This document shows positions 22,796-35,413 of a stretch of DNA of 64,000 nucleotides, piece by piece. Source of the DNA: Raphanus sativus (lineage: Eukaryota; Streptophyta; Magnoliopsida; Brassicales; Brassicaceae); the NCBI RefSeq assembly GCF_000801105.2, contig NC_079516.1, positions 46,914,908 to 46,978,907 of the forward strand, written 5' to 3'. Under the pieces are notes generated by a model, which saw only the letters and a list, made by a program, of their open reading frames with translations, was not told the DNA's origin and made no database searches. Every line of letters starts with the position of its first letter. Within the stretch, counting starts at the first letter, position 1. Made by a program: the position numbers and the translations under genes.

Positions 22796-23537
22796 AGAAA
22801 CAAACAACCACAATATTTCTGTTTGTTATTAATGTTTATGTATAATCAAATATTATTAGATATTGTTAATGTAAGTAACCTCCAATGACATTTTAGGACG
22901 GCAGGTAAGAAATAAAACCAAGTGATAGAAACTGCAATAATGCCTGATGCACACATAAAGCTGTAACTGGGGCTCACGTTCCCAGCTTGCAAAGCCAAAT
23001 AGACATTCATTTTCTCTTGTTATTTAAAGTATATCTATAAAACTAACATCAAGGAATCTCATTATCCCCCATATAATTAAAGTATGCAACATTTTTAATG
23101 AAAAGGTACTAACTTTATTAACATCAATATCCATTATGAGAACAAAGATCTCATACCTAAGCCGTATAGGCTGTCTTAATATCTTATTATAGATCTATAC
23201 TAACTTACTTGGAACATTGTAAAAATACAAAAGTTCAAAACATGTTTTATGTGATGGTATTGACCACAGCAAAAGCATCTTAAAATGGTATAGACAGAAC
23301 GTGGGTAATGTGACTGACAAATACAGTACCATGTAAGAGTAGGTGCAAACGCAAACACTAAAACCCTGTATAGACAGCAACATATTGTTGATTTTCATAT
23401 CTGTGTAACCCCTCAACTAAAATATACCAAATATGCACATTCCCTTATGCCCAAGAAACATTAATTTGTATTTATTTCAGTTAAAGAGACACCTCGAAAT
23501 TAAAGACAGAAGATATGGAAATGAAATTCTGTCTCAC
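22796..23537. other. Intergenic, 3' of the At2g30480-like gene
   Basis: Contains a 54-codon minus-strand ORF (23010-22846) with one hydrophobic stretch that I could not assign. The remainder is AT-rich and includes the 3' UTR of the next gene. Confidence 0.5.
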
Positions 23538-26500
23538 CTAAGTTTTTAAAGAGTTAAGAAGCAATGTCTTGTTTAAGCAAACGAGTTGAAGCGTGCGTCT
23601 TTCCAGCATTATCATTTGTTGGAACGAATCTCTACTTGTCTTTTCTCCTCCTGATTCTATATCAAGTTTCAATATGTTAGCTTATTGTAATCCTACTAAT
23701 AATAGACAAATGGAGTTCTTTGGAAAAAGAAAAATCAATTTACCTCTGTTTCCTTGATGCCGAGCTTTCATGACCTCCTTGTTGGGGTTACCTCTAACAA
23801 CAATGAAAATTTCTCAATGTGTCAGAAGCATTGGATTATGGGAGAATAGATTGTCTGAAATAATAGAAAAGCAGTGATTACCGTACATACTCATTTTCGT
23901 CTGAGAGGCTCTTCGCAACGGATGATGATGTCTCATCTCCCTGAACTTTTGGGTCATTCACTCCATTGCTTTGTTCATTATCGTTCTCTGATATCGTGTC
24001 ACTCCCAAAACTACAGATGTCTCCTGCTAGATTAGATTTATGGTTTGCTGACACACAGTTCACGTAGTCGTATTCGTCATCATATCCAGTGCCCTCTGCT
24101 GAAAACTTAGGAACCCATGTTTCCGGAATAGAATCAGGGGCTCGAGATTGACGCCAGTGCGAGCTACCAGCCTTGGGGTTTAGGAAAGGATATGGTTTGT
24201 CTCTCTCGGTTGTAATATCTGTGACAGAGGTTAAAACAGGAACTTTAATGTGAGAGATCGCCAAGATACAAATGGATATTCTATGGTTCTAGATATAGAT
24301 CTCTTCAACGTGGCTTGAGGGGTAAGGATGATGGTCAAGTCAGTGAAGATGTCTGAGGGGGAAATTGAGGAACAAACCTGAGCTTATGCCCGCAGCTGTA
24401 AAACCTTCCGCAAAACAATTGTAAGGAGCGTCGAGACCACCACCACAGAAAGGGGAGTCTCTCTGACTGGTAGATTTCAACTTTCCTGGGTTTGATAGTC
24501 TGACCTGCTTTCCAGACCCAACTTTTCTCTTCAATTGATGATCATCCACATCCCAATCTTCCCAAGATTCTTGGAAAAGGCCTTTATCAAAACGCTTCTT
24601 GTCTCCAATGTTGCAAAAAGAATCAGCTTCCCTTTTCCTCTGCCTTGCGTTGGTCCCAATATGTGAATTGGAGGTTTCATTGGCCCAAACTGACAAATAA
24701 CAGGGACAGTGGCGGTTCAATAACTAGGGAGAAGTAAATGTTAGCAAAATCAAAACACATGAATCATAAGAATTCTACCTGCACTAGACGAGCAAGATTC
24801 TTCACTGTTAGAAATAGTGAGAGGTGTCAGTCAGTATATCTCAAGCATATGAAACACAATTAGAAGATGGATATTTTAGTTTCTTACCTACGCAAGCTAT
24901 GGCTGTCTTTGTCTTCCTCAAGTACAACGGATGACCAGACCGATGAGTCAAATACTTTGTCAAAATTAAAGTCGAGGGTTCTGAAAATAACTCGATGTTA
25001 TTTACAAAACGTATCAGTCATTAGTACAGATATGACTAGACGCATTTTAAGGATCTGACTTACGTTTCCTTTTCAAAACTCGGATTACCAACGGTCCTCT
25101 CTAGACGCTGTGGTCTTCGAACTGGTGAACCTGAAAGAAGGAAGAACAAAGGATATCCAATAAATATGTAGATATGTACTTTTCCAACTTCAGACTCCAA
25201 CAAAAGAGTAAACTAAGAGATACAAAACGAGAGTAAAGTAAATCGAATGTATGGTATTACGAACTTCCAAAGAATGATGTCAACCTGTGAAAATTTTTAA
25301 CACGACATACTCTTAGACTATTTATTCTATGAAGACAACTTACTTAGTTAAATAAAAGTTCCTTGATAAAAGCATATATGAAGGCAGCTATTGTACTTAA
25401 GTAGAAGTAAACTCACCTTCGATGTTGGACCTCCAGGTCGTTTCCAGGTAATCCCTAGAGACGAAAGAGTGTAAATGTCAAAAGTTACAGAATCACTATC
25501 CGTAAAGGTACGAAGAGATTTTTAAAATCACCTCTTCTTTGTACCATGGTGTTCTGCAGAAGAGCGACTCTCAGTGTAATCCCTTCCATAACTGTTGAAA
25601 TTAAGGTTCAAACTCTCCTCATGACGTGGCTGTTGGTCCTTCCAGTAAAATCCGCCCACCCCGTCATCTAGAAAGGTGGGTTTAGCTGATGAGGTAAGAA
25701 GAAGAAAACAATTCACACATTTTGGTATTTGATCTCACTAGGAAAGAAATAAACAGATGCATATATGATCTAGGACCAGAATTTTTTATGTTACATGTGG
25801 TGTTTATGTTACACCACATGAAACTGTGTTCATTACATGTTATACTATATTTACTACGAACTGACATGCTACTTTGATCAAGCCATTTTCTGTAGATTGC
25901 AGAAGGTAGATGGTCGTGACTAACTAAGAGAAAATAACAGAGATAATAAGAGTTGCATAGATGGCGACTTGTGCGAGAAAATATATTAAAAAAAAAAACC
26001 ATTTGCATAAGAATTACCATTCCACTCGTTTTCATCAAAGACACTGCTTTTGTTGAAATCTGCAGTGTCACAGAAGTAGCCTCTGGAGTCGTTGATATAT
26101 GGTTTGTGCAAGTGATCAATGGAAGTGCGCAGTTTTTGATTTCTGCCCCCATGTGTAGCATGTATGTCAACGGGAGGCCTATAACGTTTGTCATCTTGGA
26201 ACATTTTGCTACTTTCAATTTTTGGATCCTGTAACAGGAAGATTGATTTACTGGGTCGGGAAAACACTTAGAAATGACTCAGACAGCTAAAAGATAAGAT
26301 AATAGGACTGTCTTACCACTTCCTTCTCAAAGTTTTTGGGCGTTTTCCTGACGTTTGATGTGGGTTGACCAGAATCATTCCATGGAGAGCAGCACCGGTA
26401 CGCGAAGTTTCTTTAACACCAAAAATAAAATACAATCACTGATTTATATCGTATATAGTACATATTACTGCTAGTGTAAGGTGAAACAGCATCAATGGAT

Positions 26501-27963
26501 CAAAGGGGAAACAAGAATAATGAAAATAAGTGCCAATACAAGCAAAAATGTGAATGCTACTCACCTGCCTGATGGTTGTGGAGAATTAGGCGGAGTTTCC
26601 GTGTTTATTTTCCCTAACCCTGAATGGAGAAAGAGTCACAACAGAAAAGCGCCATAAAAAGATCCGTGTTTAAGACTAATCATATCATTATCTAGGTACA
26701 CATGGAAGCTTAAGATTTCCTATACCTTCAACTGAAAATGCCATGTGAGGCTCAGATGGAGAATAGTCTTTCAGGTTGGTGGTTGTATGATCATCATCAC
26801 CAACTAAATCAAAGACGGATAACTCTGAAAAAAGTCCAACGTTCATACTAATTAGAAAAAAGTACAATATCTCAAATTCGGGTGAACTACAGTGAAACGT
26901 GATAGGAAACTAACCAGAACGAAACATACATATCTACTCCATGACAAGAACGGGAACACAGAATACAGTAAAGTTTCTAATTTCTAGATGCTAAGTTATA
27001 GAGAATACGTACTCCGCTCTGCGCCATCCATCAGATCCGCTGTTGGGTTTGCTTTTTTAAAATCTTTTGTCTGGTTGTCAGGGAGACTAGAAGAAATCCT
27101 ATAAGACAGTGAAGCATATAAATTCTATAGGAAATGAAGTTCAATTAGCCAAACAATTCAAGGAAAACAAAGCTTAGGCAGTCACATAACATGAAAGTAA
27201 GACAGAGAAGCTTGCCTCTTTGAGGAAGTGGTTTCTGCCTTATTGTTAAGCGAACTTCCTGCAACATCACACATACTACATGAGCCAAAGAGGACCAGAT
27301 CATATTCAATCATGAATTTGGAGACCTTACCCACTCCTGAAATGTTGTCCTTCAGACTGTTGAAACCGGCATCCAGATCTTCAAATTTCTCTATCAATGA
27401 CACAGATAGGAAAGAGAGCAATGGAATTAGTCATGGTTCAGAGCATTGACGCAAATGGTCCACACAGAGAATGATAACTGAAACAAGCAAATAGTTACCA
27501 TCTTCTGGACGAGAAGGTTTGCATTTAGGAGTAGCAGGGGTTGATAAGTTGATGAAATTGAGAATATCCAACGATTGGCGTGGAATACTAGTGTTCCTAT
27601 CATTACTGCAGCTCCCGGAACCAGCTGTGAACTGATGCTGTTGTCGTCTCCTCTGCTCAAAGTATTGTTTTTGCCTTTGAGGTTCAAAACAAAAGAAGAA
27701 ATTAAAGGGAGTAAGCACTAAATGTCTACAACATCATCAGTGTGATTATACTGTAGCTGCTGAACAGAGGGATAAGAGCTTACACACCTCTTCTTCACAG
27801 ATGTGTGCGACTGAATGCCCCAAAAAGAAACAAGAAATCAAAATAACAAGTCAGAATAAATCATCTAAAACCTCAGTAACAGTGTTTATAAGAAAAGGAA
27901 GAAAGCAAAAGTGTCACTTACAGCGGCTACTTTCCGCCTCGATCCTCCCATCCATTGAAGCAT
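23538..27963 (-). CDS. Uncharacterised 19-exon protein (At2g30480-like)
   Basis: Exons, minus strand: 27963-27922, 27810-27788, 27674-27499, 27390-27331, 27258-27216, 27098-27013, 26824-26726, 26619-26565, 26411-26318, 26228-26018, 25685-25532, 25454-25417, 25130-25064, 24980-24888, 24804-24779, 24689-24378, 24218-23882, 23793-23744, 23650-23538. They join in frame to 692 residues. The N-terminus reads MLQWMGGSRRKVAASHTSVK, then a basic Gln/Arg helix (QKQYFEQRRRQQ) and SLDILNFINLSTP. The rest is polar, Ser/Asp/Asn-rich and probably disordered, with no enzyme motif or membrane span. Intron 5 appears to start GCAAGC (a GC-AG intron). The short, conserved N-terminal block may be a protein-binding motif; the function is unknown. 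Synteny with At2g30480 supports identity. Confidence 0.82.
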
Positions 27964-28784
27964 TCTTAGCAACGATCTGTACGACTTCACAGGTATATAT
28001 CGAAATCAAAATCTCAACCGTAACTATCGTTACGCAAAGCTCGACGCAACGATTCCGTAACTAGGCTACGTTTCCTTAACACTCAATCACTCATCAGTAA
28101 GACACGAAACTTTGATTCCTAATCCAAAATTAACGATTAATATCCCGACGAATCTAGGTTAAATTTCTACGAAATTCCTGAAAATCGAGAGATAAGGAAG
28201 AGAGGTTACTTCAGAGGCCTAGACAGTATCTGAACCGCGTCTCGGAAACGGAGTTTTGAAGTATCGAAATGATTAGAGGGAACTGATGATCTCTGCTACA
28301 CAACAACGATGGATCTTTGTGGCACGAGCGATCGAATTCGCAGAAAGAGAAATCGAGGAGGACGATGCACCGAGCTAGCTAGCGAGCGAAGCGAACTGTC
28401 TTCTCAAAATTTTCGAAATTGATTCTTATGAGCATTTGGCGTAACTGTTTACACTCTCGCTGTAATGGGCCACTATTACCAAATGGGCCTTTCAAAGCCC
28501 ATTATTAATTCTGGATAAGGGTGGTCTATTTAAAATCTAAATCCATTTTTTCAGGTGAGAACAGAAAAAGTGTATGTGAGGTGGTTAGGCTTATTTGCTG
28601 TTTTAGTCCTGGTTAACGTTCCACGTTTATGGGATCCCCCCCCCCCCAAAGAGTAGAGTTCGATTTCATAAGCAACAGAGACCACATCGAACTTTCGCTC
28701 ACCTCATGATTGTGCTGTTATGTTTTCTTTTTAGTTGGTATTTGTCTCGCCATACAGATAAAATGGAAGATCCATTGTATAGAC
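27964..28784. other. Upstream region of the At2g30480-like gene
   Basis: 5' leader and promoter to about 28450, followed by AT-rich DNA with a 12-base C-tract near 28629. No gene is seen. Confidence 0.5.
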
Positions 28785-29060
28785 ATGAAATTGGTATTTC
28801 ACGATGGAGAAATTAATGACGAGATTTAGGTCACACAATCACCCAATTGCATGGCCAAAGGTGAAGAAGAGGTGTTCCTAAGGTTGAAGAAAGCATTATA
28901 TGGTTTAAGCCAAAGATGAAAGGCTTACTATAGAAGTATCAATTCATATTTTTTTGCAACTAGGATTTTATAGGAGGATAAAAAATGCAGCTTTGTACGT
29001 GAAGATAAAAGACAAAAGATTTTTTTTGTCATAAACCTGTTTGTGGATCACATAAAAATA
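28785..29060 (+). pseudogene. Ty1/copia reverse transcriptase relic
   Basis: The plus strand reads, with a stop and frame breaks, KLVFHDGEINDEI and later KGEEEVFLRLKKALYGLSQ. The latter is the diagnostic LKKALYGLKQAPRAWY block of Ty1/copia reverse transcriptase; downstream traces of YFF and ALYVK follow in other frames. No LTRs or other domains are visible nearby. Confidence 0.75.
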
Positions 29061-29683
29061 CCAGCAATGATTATCAACTCATTCACATAAAAGAAGGTTG
29101 TGTTAGACAAACGAGATGTCTATCTTAATTAGTCAAAGAGGGTGTTTGTTTAAATGTGCGCTTATAACTGAATCTGAGATCCAAACCACTCCCAGTCTGA
29201 AAATTTTGAATCCAAACCCGACCAGATACATAAAAATGTACATGAACGAATCTTGTAGTGCAGTATTTAGGATATCATGTTTTATTTGATTGGAACATGT
29301 AGCCAGAAATATCTAAAATACCCATAACTATCTGAAAAGAAAACTCGAACCGAATAAATAAATAAAAAAATAGATCAAGATTTGAATTAGTACCATACTG
29401 AATATTCAAAACTTAATTCAAATATTTAATTTTATGTTTACTTTTTTTATTACTTAGTTACACGCTAAAAGAAACCTCCAAACTAATAAACTATGGTCCA
29501 ACAATAATGAGGATTTGGAAGTATGTAACAACTTTGTCCATTTCAAAACAGCGGGAGCAACTGTTTATTGCAAGAAACGAAACCATTTAAAGACTTACAA
29601 AATAGATTACAAAAACAAGGAATATTCAACAAACATCACTGTAGTGCTGTTTATAACACAAGTCGTGTGATTCTTTTCAAATT
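29061..29683. other. 3' flank of C4H
   Basis: AT-rich, with CGAACC/GAACCGAA patches typical of old crucifer repeats, then the C4H 3' UTR. Confidence 0.5.
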
Positions 29684-31545
29684 TTAAAAGGACCTTGGCT
29701 TCATTACGATTGTGGAGTGGTGAAGGATGTGCAAGCTGAACTGTCCACCTTTCTCGGAAGTATCCACTTTAGACTGTCCTGGAGGAGGAAGAAGCTCAAA
29801 GTTCTGAACCAACCTACCAATCGTGATTCCCAAAATAGGCAACGCCAATATAATCCCTGGACAGCTTCTTCGTCCAACACCAAACGGCACATACCTAAAG
29901 TCATTGCCGTTGGCTTCCACGTGAGCCTCTTCTTCAAAGAACCTCTCGGGCCTAAACTCTTCAGGTTTCTTCCAGCTCTCGGGGTTGTTAGCTAGCCACC
30001 AGGCATTGACCAAGATCTTGCTCTCCGCTGGGATGTCGTAGCCAGCGAGCTTAGCGTCGTTGAGGTTCATGTGAGGGACGAGGAGAGGAATAGCCATTCT
30101 TAGACGAAGTGTTTCCTTGATCACGGCTTGGAGGTATGGAAGCTTGTGAAGCTCAGGCTCAGTGACTTGAACTCCTGGTCCAAGAACCGTGTCGATTTCG
30201 TTCCTTAGCTTGCTCTGGATCTCAGGATGGTTCACTAGCTCCGCAATTCCCCATTCGATGGACCACAATGTTGTCTCGATAGCTGTTTCACCAGCAAAAA
30301 AAAAAAAAATTAGCATCACATAAAGTTAAAAGCCAGCTCCATTAGGTGAGACACATAAAAAAAAATCTCAATATTTTCCGACCATCTAATATATACTGTA
30401 TTTAGTTAGTGTTCCAAATTTATAGGATTCAACCAAAAGAGTATTGTCCTTTTATCACGCAAGCAAGAAACGTCCTAGAGGATTTTAATTACGTAAACTA
30501 CAAGAAACAAAAAAGAGGTACATAGAAAAAATGGCTAAGGTAAGTTACCGGCGACGTTAATGTTCTCAACGATGTAAAGAACGTTATCCTCGTTGATTTC
30601 TCCCTTCTGCTGAGCTTCAAGGATGTGATCAATAGCACATTTCAATCCTTCGCTTCCTGTAGGCTTCGAACTCGCAATTTGCCTGTATGATTGATTTCTC
30701 AAAGTCAGTTTTCAAGAACCCTAAATAAAAAAAAATAAAAAAAAATGATAACAAACTCACTTCCTCTCGTCAACAAAGTACTTCTTGAACAGCGCGAGTC
30801 TCCTGTCTTTCACATCTTGACAGATCTTCAAGTAGCCTCTAAGGAACGGCCTAAGGATAGGGATGAAATCTCCGTAGTTATACTCAAAGCTCTGAGCCAA
30901 CCTGCTCCTCTCTCCGTTCAAGGCTTTAAGCCTCAGAAACAGAGGATCATCCTCGCTATCAAACCTCCTATCGAACATGATACGGAACATGTTGTTGTAC
31001 ATCATCAGCTGCAACCGTTTCCTCAACACGATCCCTTTAGTTGCTGAGTCAGGATTCTTCTTCACGTCCTCGACCACGCTCGCGGCCTCGAACTCCCAAC
31101 CTTCTCTGTTCTGCTGAACCACCTTGTTGGTGAAGAAAGGAACCGTCATGATTCTCCTCATCTTGCGCCAGTGCTCCCCGTAGACGGTGAACACCATGTC
31201 CTGTCCCTTGCCAGTGAAGATGTCGAAGACGACGTTCCTAGTCCGAGATCCGAACTCGACTCCCTGCGTGTGGAGGACCTCCTTGGTTAGGTTGGGCGAG
31301 GAGACGACGACTAGGTTTCGCTGGCCCATCCTGAGGAGGAAGAGGTCGCCGAATCTCTTTGCGTAGTCGACGAGGTTGCGGTGGTTCAGGTCGTCTCCGA
31401 CTTGGAGCCAGTTTCCGAAGATTGGGATCGGCATAGGACCTGGAGGGAGCTTCAGTTTCTTGCCGCGGAGCTTGGAGATGACGGTGGCGAGAACAACCGC
31501 CGCGAAGACGGCGATTAGAGACTTCTCCAGCAAGAGAAGATCCAT
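29684..31545 (-). CDS. C4H: Cinnamate 4-hydroxylase (CYP73A5)
   Basis: Three exons (31545-30761, 30682-30549, 30282-29684) give exactly 505 residues, the length of Arabidopsis C4H (At2g30490). An N-terminal membrane anchor (about 3-23) is followed by the [13 protein letters not shown] hinge. The I-helix has AAIETT (306-311) in place of the usual acid-Thr pair, as in all C4H; the ExxR motif is KETLRLR; PERF appears as FRPERF; and the heme loop is [11 protein letters not shown] with Cys447. C4H is the ER-bound P450 that turns trans-cinnamate into p-coumarate, the second step of the phenylpropanoid pathway to lignin and flavonoids, using NADPH-P450 reductase. The two introns sit at the conserved C4H positions. 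No defect is seen. Confidence 0.98.
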
Positions 31546-31630
31546 TGCTTACAACTTCACTTCGCTCTCGGTTTCTATTTTTGTTTGTTATTACAGTGAT
31601 TGATTGATTGATTGATTTTGAGGCAAATGT

Positions 31631-31654
31631 GAGAGAGAGAGAGAGAGAGAGAGA
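31631..31654. repeat. (GA)12 microsatellite in C4H leader
   Basis: A pure GA run about 90 bp upstream of the C4H start codon. In transcript sense it is a CT-rich leader, common in plant 5' UTRs. Confidence 0.9.
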
Positions 31655-31748
31655 AGCAGAAGAAAGCTGCTGAGGAAGAGATGGTGGTGAGGGAGACGAC
31701 TTTATAAGAGGTTGGTTTGAGAAGTGAGACCAACGGCGTTAGGTACGT

Positions 31749-31845
31749 GGGAGTTGGTGAAACGCATGATATGATGAACGGCGTTAGAATTAACGGGATG
31801 GCTGGCTGTGTGTCTGGTCTGGAGTGGGTTGATGGGGGTAGGTAA
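31749..31845 (-). promoter_or_regulatory. AC/P-box elements of the C4H promoter
   Basis: In transcript sense TTACCTACC lies at 31845-31837 and TCACCAACTCCC at 31760-31749. Both match the MYB-binding AC (L-box) and P-box elements known in PAL, C4H and 4CL promoters, about 200-300 bp upstream of the start codon. Confidence 0.65.
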
Positions 31846-32742
31846 GGAAAGGACCGTAAAGTGAAAGAAGGTTTGGTGAAGGGTGTGTATAAATTAATTA
31901 AAAACCAAAAGTTTGCTTTGTCCTTCTATTTTTTTTTTTTTTTGGATCAAATCTTTGTCCTTCTTTTTTAATAATCCTTTTTAAAATATATAAATATAAT
32001 ATATATATAACTTTGGTGGCATATATTGAAACAAAAGTCTGAAAAAGTTAATAGCAAAACTATTCATAGTACAATATATAATTAAGTCAGTTGTTCTCTC
32101 CGGAAGTATGCTTTACTATATATGAGAATTGCTTGATTATAGAGATGTTAAGAGGTTCTTAATCGTATGATTATCAGATTAGGAATCATATATATATCAT
32201 TTGCATAACTTATATGATATCTTCCACGTGGAGGTAAGAAAGGAAGAAACACAAACTCCTAAGCATCTTCCAAATGCAAACATAGTTGGATCAGCAGCTA
32301 ATAACCTACTTTGTTTAGTAAAATACATATTTGTCATTATGTTTGGACTAAAACTGTCGCTTATGATTGGGATGGATCACTTATCGCTATTTTCTATTAT
32401 TTGATTTTGTCATTTAACGTCATATATAGCTTGTATCATACACGTTCCAACCACATGACATTAACAAAGATTTTTCTTTTTGGTAAAATTAGCAAAGAAT
32501 TTAGGTAGTAATATTCCAGTGTTTTGTTTATTCGACCGACCGACGTTCAACTCAACAAAAGCTATATCTAAAAGTACTTCTAGCAGGGTATTATCATAAA
32601 CTTTGAGTTAGTGAAAAACATTTTTGAAATAAAAATCAAAGTTTTGAGCTAAACAATTGAAAAAAAAAAAAAGAAGCACAGATTGGTCATAGTGTAAGTC
32701 CCCTCCCATAAAAAAATTTCATTGCAAAGGTTTTGAATCTTA
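31846..32742. other. Intergenic, beyond the C4H promoter
   Basis: AT-rich DNA with no gene; it ends at the TCTTA flank (32738-32742) of the next element. Confidence 0.5.
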
Positions 32743-33562
32743 GGGGGGTTATTGGAAATAGAATTTGGAAAGAGTTTAGTGATTTTAGAAATTGACAGAT
32801 TTTTAAAAGTTTATGAGATTTCACAAATGTTTTCTAAATTTCTATCAAATAATTTGTATTAATTTCTATAGATTGTTATTGATTATTTAAAATTTGCACA
32901 ATGTAGTTTTTCAAAAAAAAATTCTTCTAAGATAATATACAGAAATATTGTAGAAAATTTTCAACAATGAATCTTGATGAGGCACTATTAGATTATCGTT
33001 TGGTGTGTTCACATAGACAAATGCATTTTATGGTATTGATTCTTTGTATTATGGTTTGTTATTTGATTTGTTATGAAAATAGTCATTTTTTTATCTTCAT
33101 ACTACATGGCAGATTTTTAACAGTTTTGTTTTCATTGACATTTTTTTTTGAGACATCACTCTTACAAACGAAAGATTATGTTAGAACACACCAAATATGA
33201 AACTAATCGACAAAGAAATCTTCTGGAAATCACATGTCAAACAAGAAAAAAATATCATACTGTAAGGAAATGTTTTTATTAGTACACAGATTTCAGAAAT
33301 CTTATGAATAGACATGGTATTTTCAAAGTCTAGCTTATGAGTAAATATATAAAAAATTCAACTCCCAATAACCATAGAATTTAATAGAATAGCAAAATCA
33401 ATAAAAACTAAACTTTTTGAATAACAGAAGATTTGAATGAAATTTAAAAGTCTTTAAACCAATAACAATGGATTTTGGAAAGATTTTTAAAATCCATAAA
33501 CCAATAACCATGGATTCTTAAAATTTTATAATTCCTTAAAAATTCTTAAACCAATAACCCCC
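32743..33562. mobile_element. 820-bp MITE-like element, GGGGTTATTGG termini
   Basis: The left end GGGGGGTTATTGG and the inverted right end GGGGGTTATTGGTTTAAGAA match. TCTTA flanks both sides (32738-32742 and 33563-33567); the inner TTA would fit a PIF/Harbinger target site. Sub-terminal copies of AAACCAATAAC recur near 33459, 33501 and 33549. No transposase is encoded. Confidence 0.7.
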
Positions 33563-33643
33563 TCTTAAGTATCTCACAAATGTCGCTTAAAACAATAGTA
33601 TTTAAATATATGGTTTTTCATAGGACTAGGAAAATAAACCGAA

Positions 33644-35413
33644 TCTATACTATTAAAGCAGAATTCTTCATAGGATTCTGCCATTGATTTTTGAGTTATT
33701 TACAATGGCATACCATCATTACAATATTAATAAATAATATGTTTAGTTAAAGTTAATAACTACAACGAACCAATCAAATGCAATATTTATTATCCTACAA
33801 AATTTGATCATTCATCAGCATTACGTATAGATATATGGACACTAAGAATATTCTACGAGATTAATTTAATTACCTTGGAAACAATCTCAACTCCATTTAA
33901 AACAGATTAGTTACCATAATAATATCACCAAATCATCCGCAAATATTGACTTCAATAACAATACTTGCTATATTTTAATTCAGAAAATCTATCAACTTTA
34001 AATTTTAGAATATACTCTTAACCTAAACATTTAAACGTGTTCTCATATAGTCATATTGTTAGTATAAATATGTCAGCGTCGAATCCTTTCTAAACAAACA
34101 CTTTCACTACCATTTTTACCCTACTCACAAAAGAGTTATTGATTACAAACATACAAGAGCAACATACGAAGACCAAAGCAGATATATTGATTTATGTTTC
34201 TCCTTTTGATCGTAATCAAGTTTATTTTAGGAATACACTGAACAGTCCCGAATACAAAACCTTGGTCTAAAAGGTTTCATGTTAAATGTCATATAACTTT
34301 TTGTGAACAATGTCCAATAAGAATAAATGTATATGAGATTAAACATCAGGTCCATAAAATTTAAAATTAAATCATGACAAAAAATTTGGAAGCCCATTTT
34401 AAAATCATGAAATATTATTTTGTATAATGAAAGTTCTATAAATCATAAAATTTAAAATTAAATCATGAAAATTGGTGGACACAATTTTTAAAATGTCTTT
34501 AAAATGTTTTTGATTAAGAAAACATATCCCACTCTTTTCATAAATTAAAATCAAAGTTAAATTTTCACAAATATGATCTACGCCACAAGTAAACATTCTT
34601 TACACTGACCCAAAATTGAGTAAGAAAAAAAAAATGAAAACATTATTTACACAAATTTGTGTAAAGTTCACACTATTAAACTTATATGTTCCATGTAATG
34701 TTTTGAAACCCATTACGGACACTGAACGAGACAACTTTCCGGACCACTTGGTCATTGGATCGACCACGGGTTAATAAATTAATTATTTTTTAAGTTAAAT
34801 ATTCTATAAATGTTTTTTAAAACATAAAATAATAGTTTGGATGTGTATATACTTTATGACATCTAAAAATATCAAGACTTAAAATTCATAAATATTTAAA
34901 CATATAATATAATAAAATAAACTTCAAATCCAAAATAAACCAAAAGTAAAACATCACTGTAACAAAATTATCAATAACAACAAATCACATCAACTAATTT
35001 TGGTAGAGATCGGCAGAGGAAGAAAAAGACAACAATAAAACTGCATGAAAATGTGAAAACATAATTTCTTAATTGGAAATTTTGAATATTAAACAGAATC
35101 TAAAACATAATTAAAAATAAAAAATAAAAGTAAAAGTTATCTATTGGTTCACAAGTGGTTCAACCAGTATAGAGTTTCGGGTTTTAGTGGGATTTTATGG
35201 GTTGTTGCGGATTTTTAAATATTGATTTTTAAGAAAAATCAAACCGGATTTATGTTGGATCACCGGGTTTACTGGTTCAACCGCAGATCCAGATCGGGTT
35301 TCAAAACATTAGTTTTATACTTTGATTAAAAACCTTATAAATTTATGTAAAATTTATCAATTTAATCAACAGTAAAATAATCCCGCGCTTTTAAAGCGCG
35401 GGTCAAAATCTAG
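33644..35413 (+). mobile_element. Non-autonomous Helitron, 1770 bp
   Basis: It starts TCTATACTATTAAAGCAGAA after an A. It ends with a 10-bp-stem hairpin CCCGCGCTTT/AAAGCGCGGG (35382-35402), then TCAAAATCTAG and a T. These are textbook plant Helitron ends. The interior is AT-rich, with no Rep/helicase and no clear captured gene. Confidence 0.92.
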
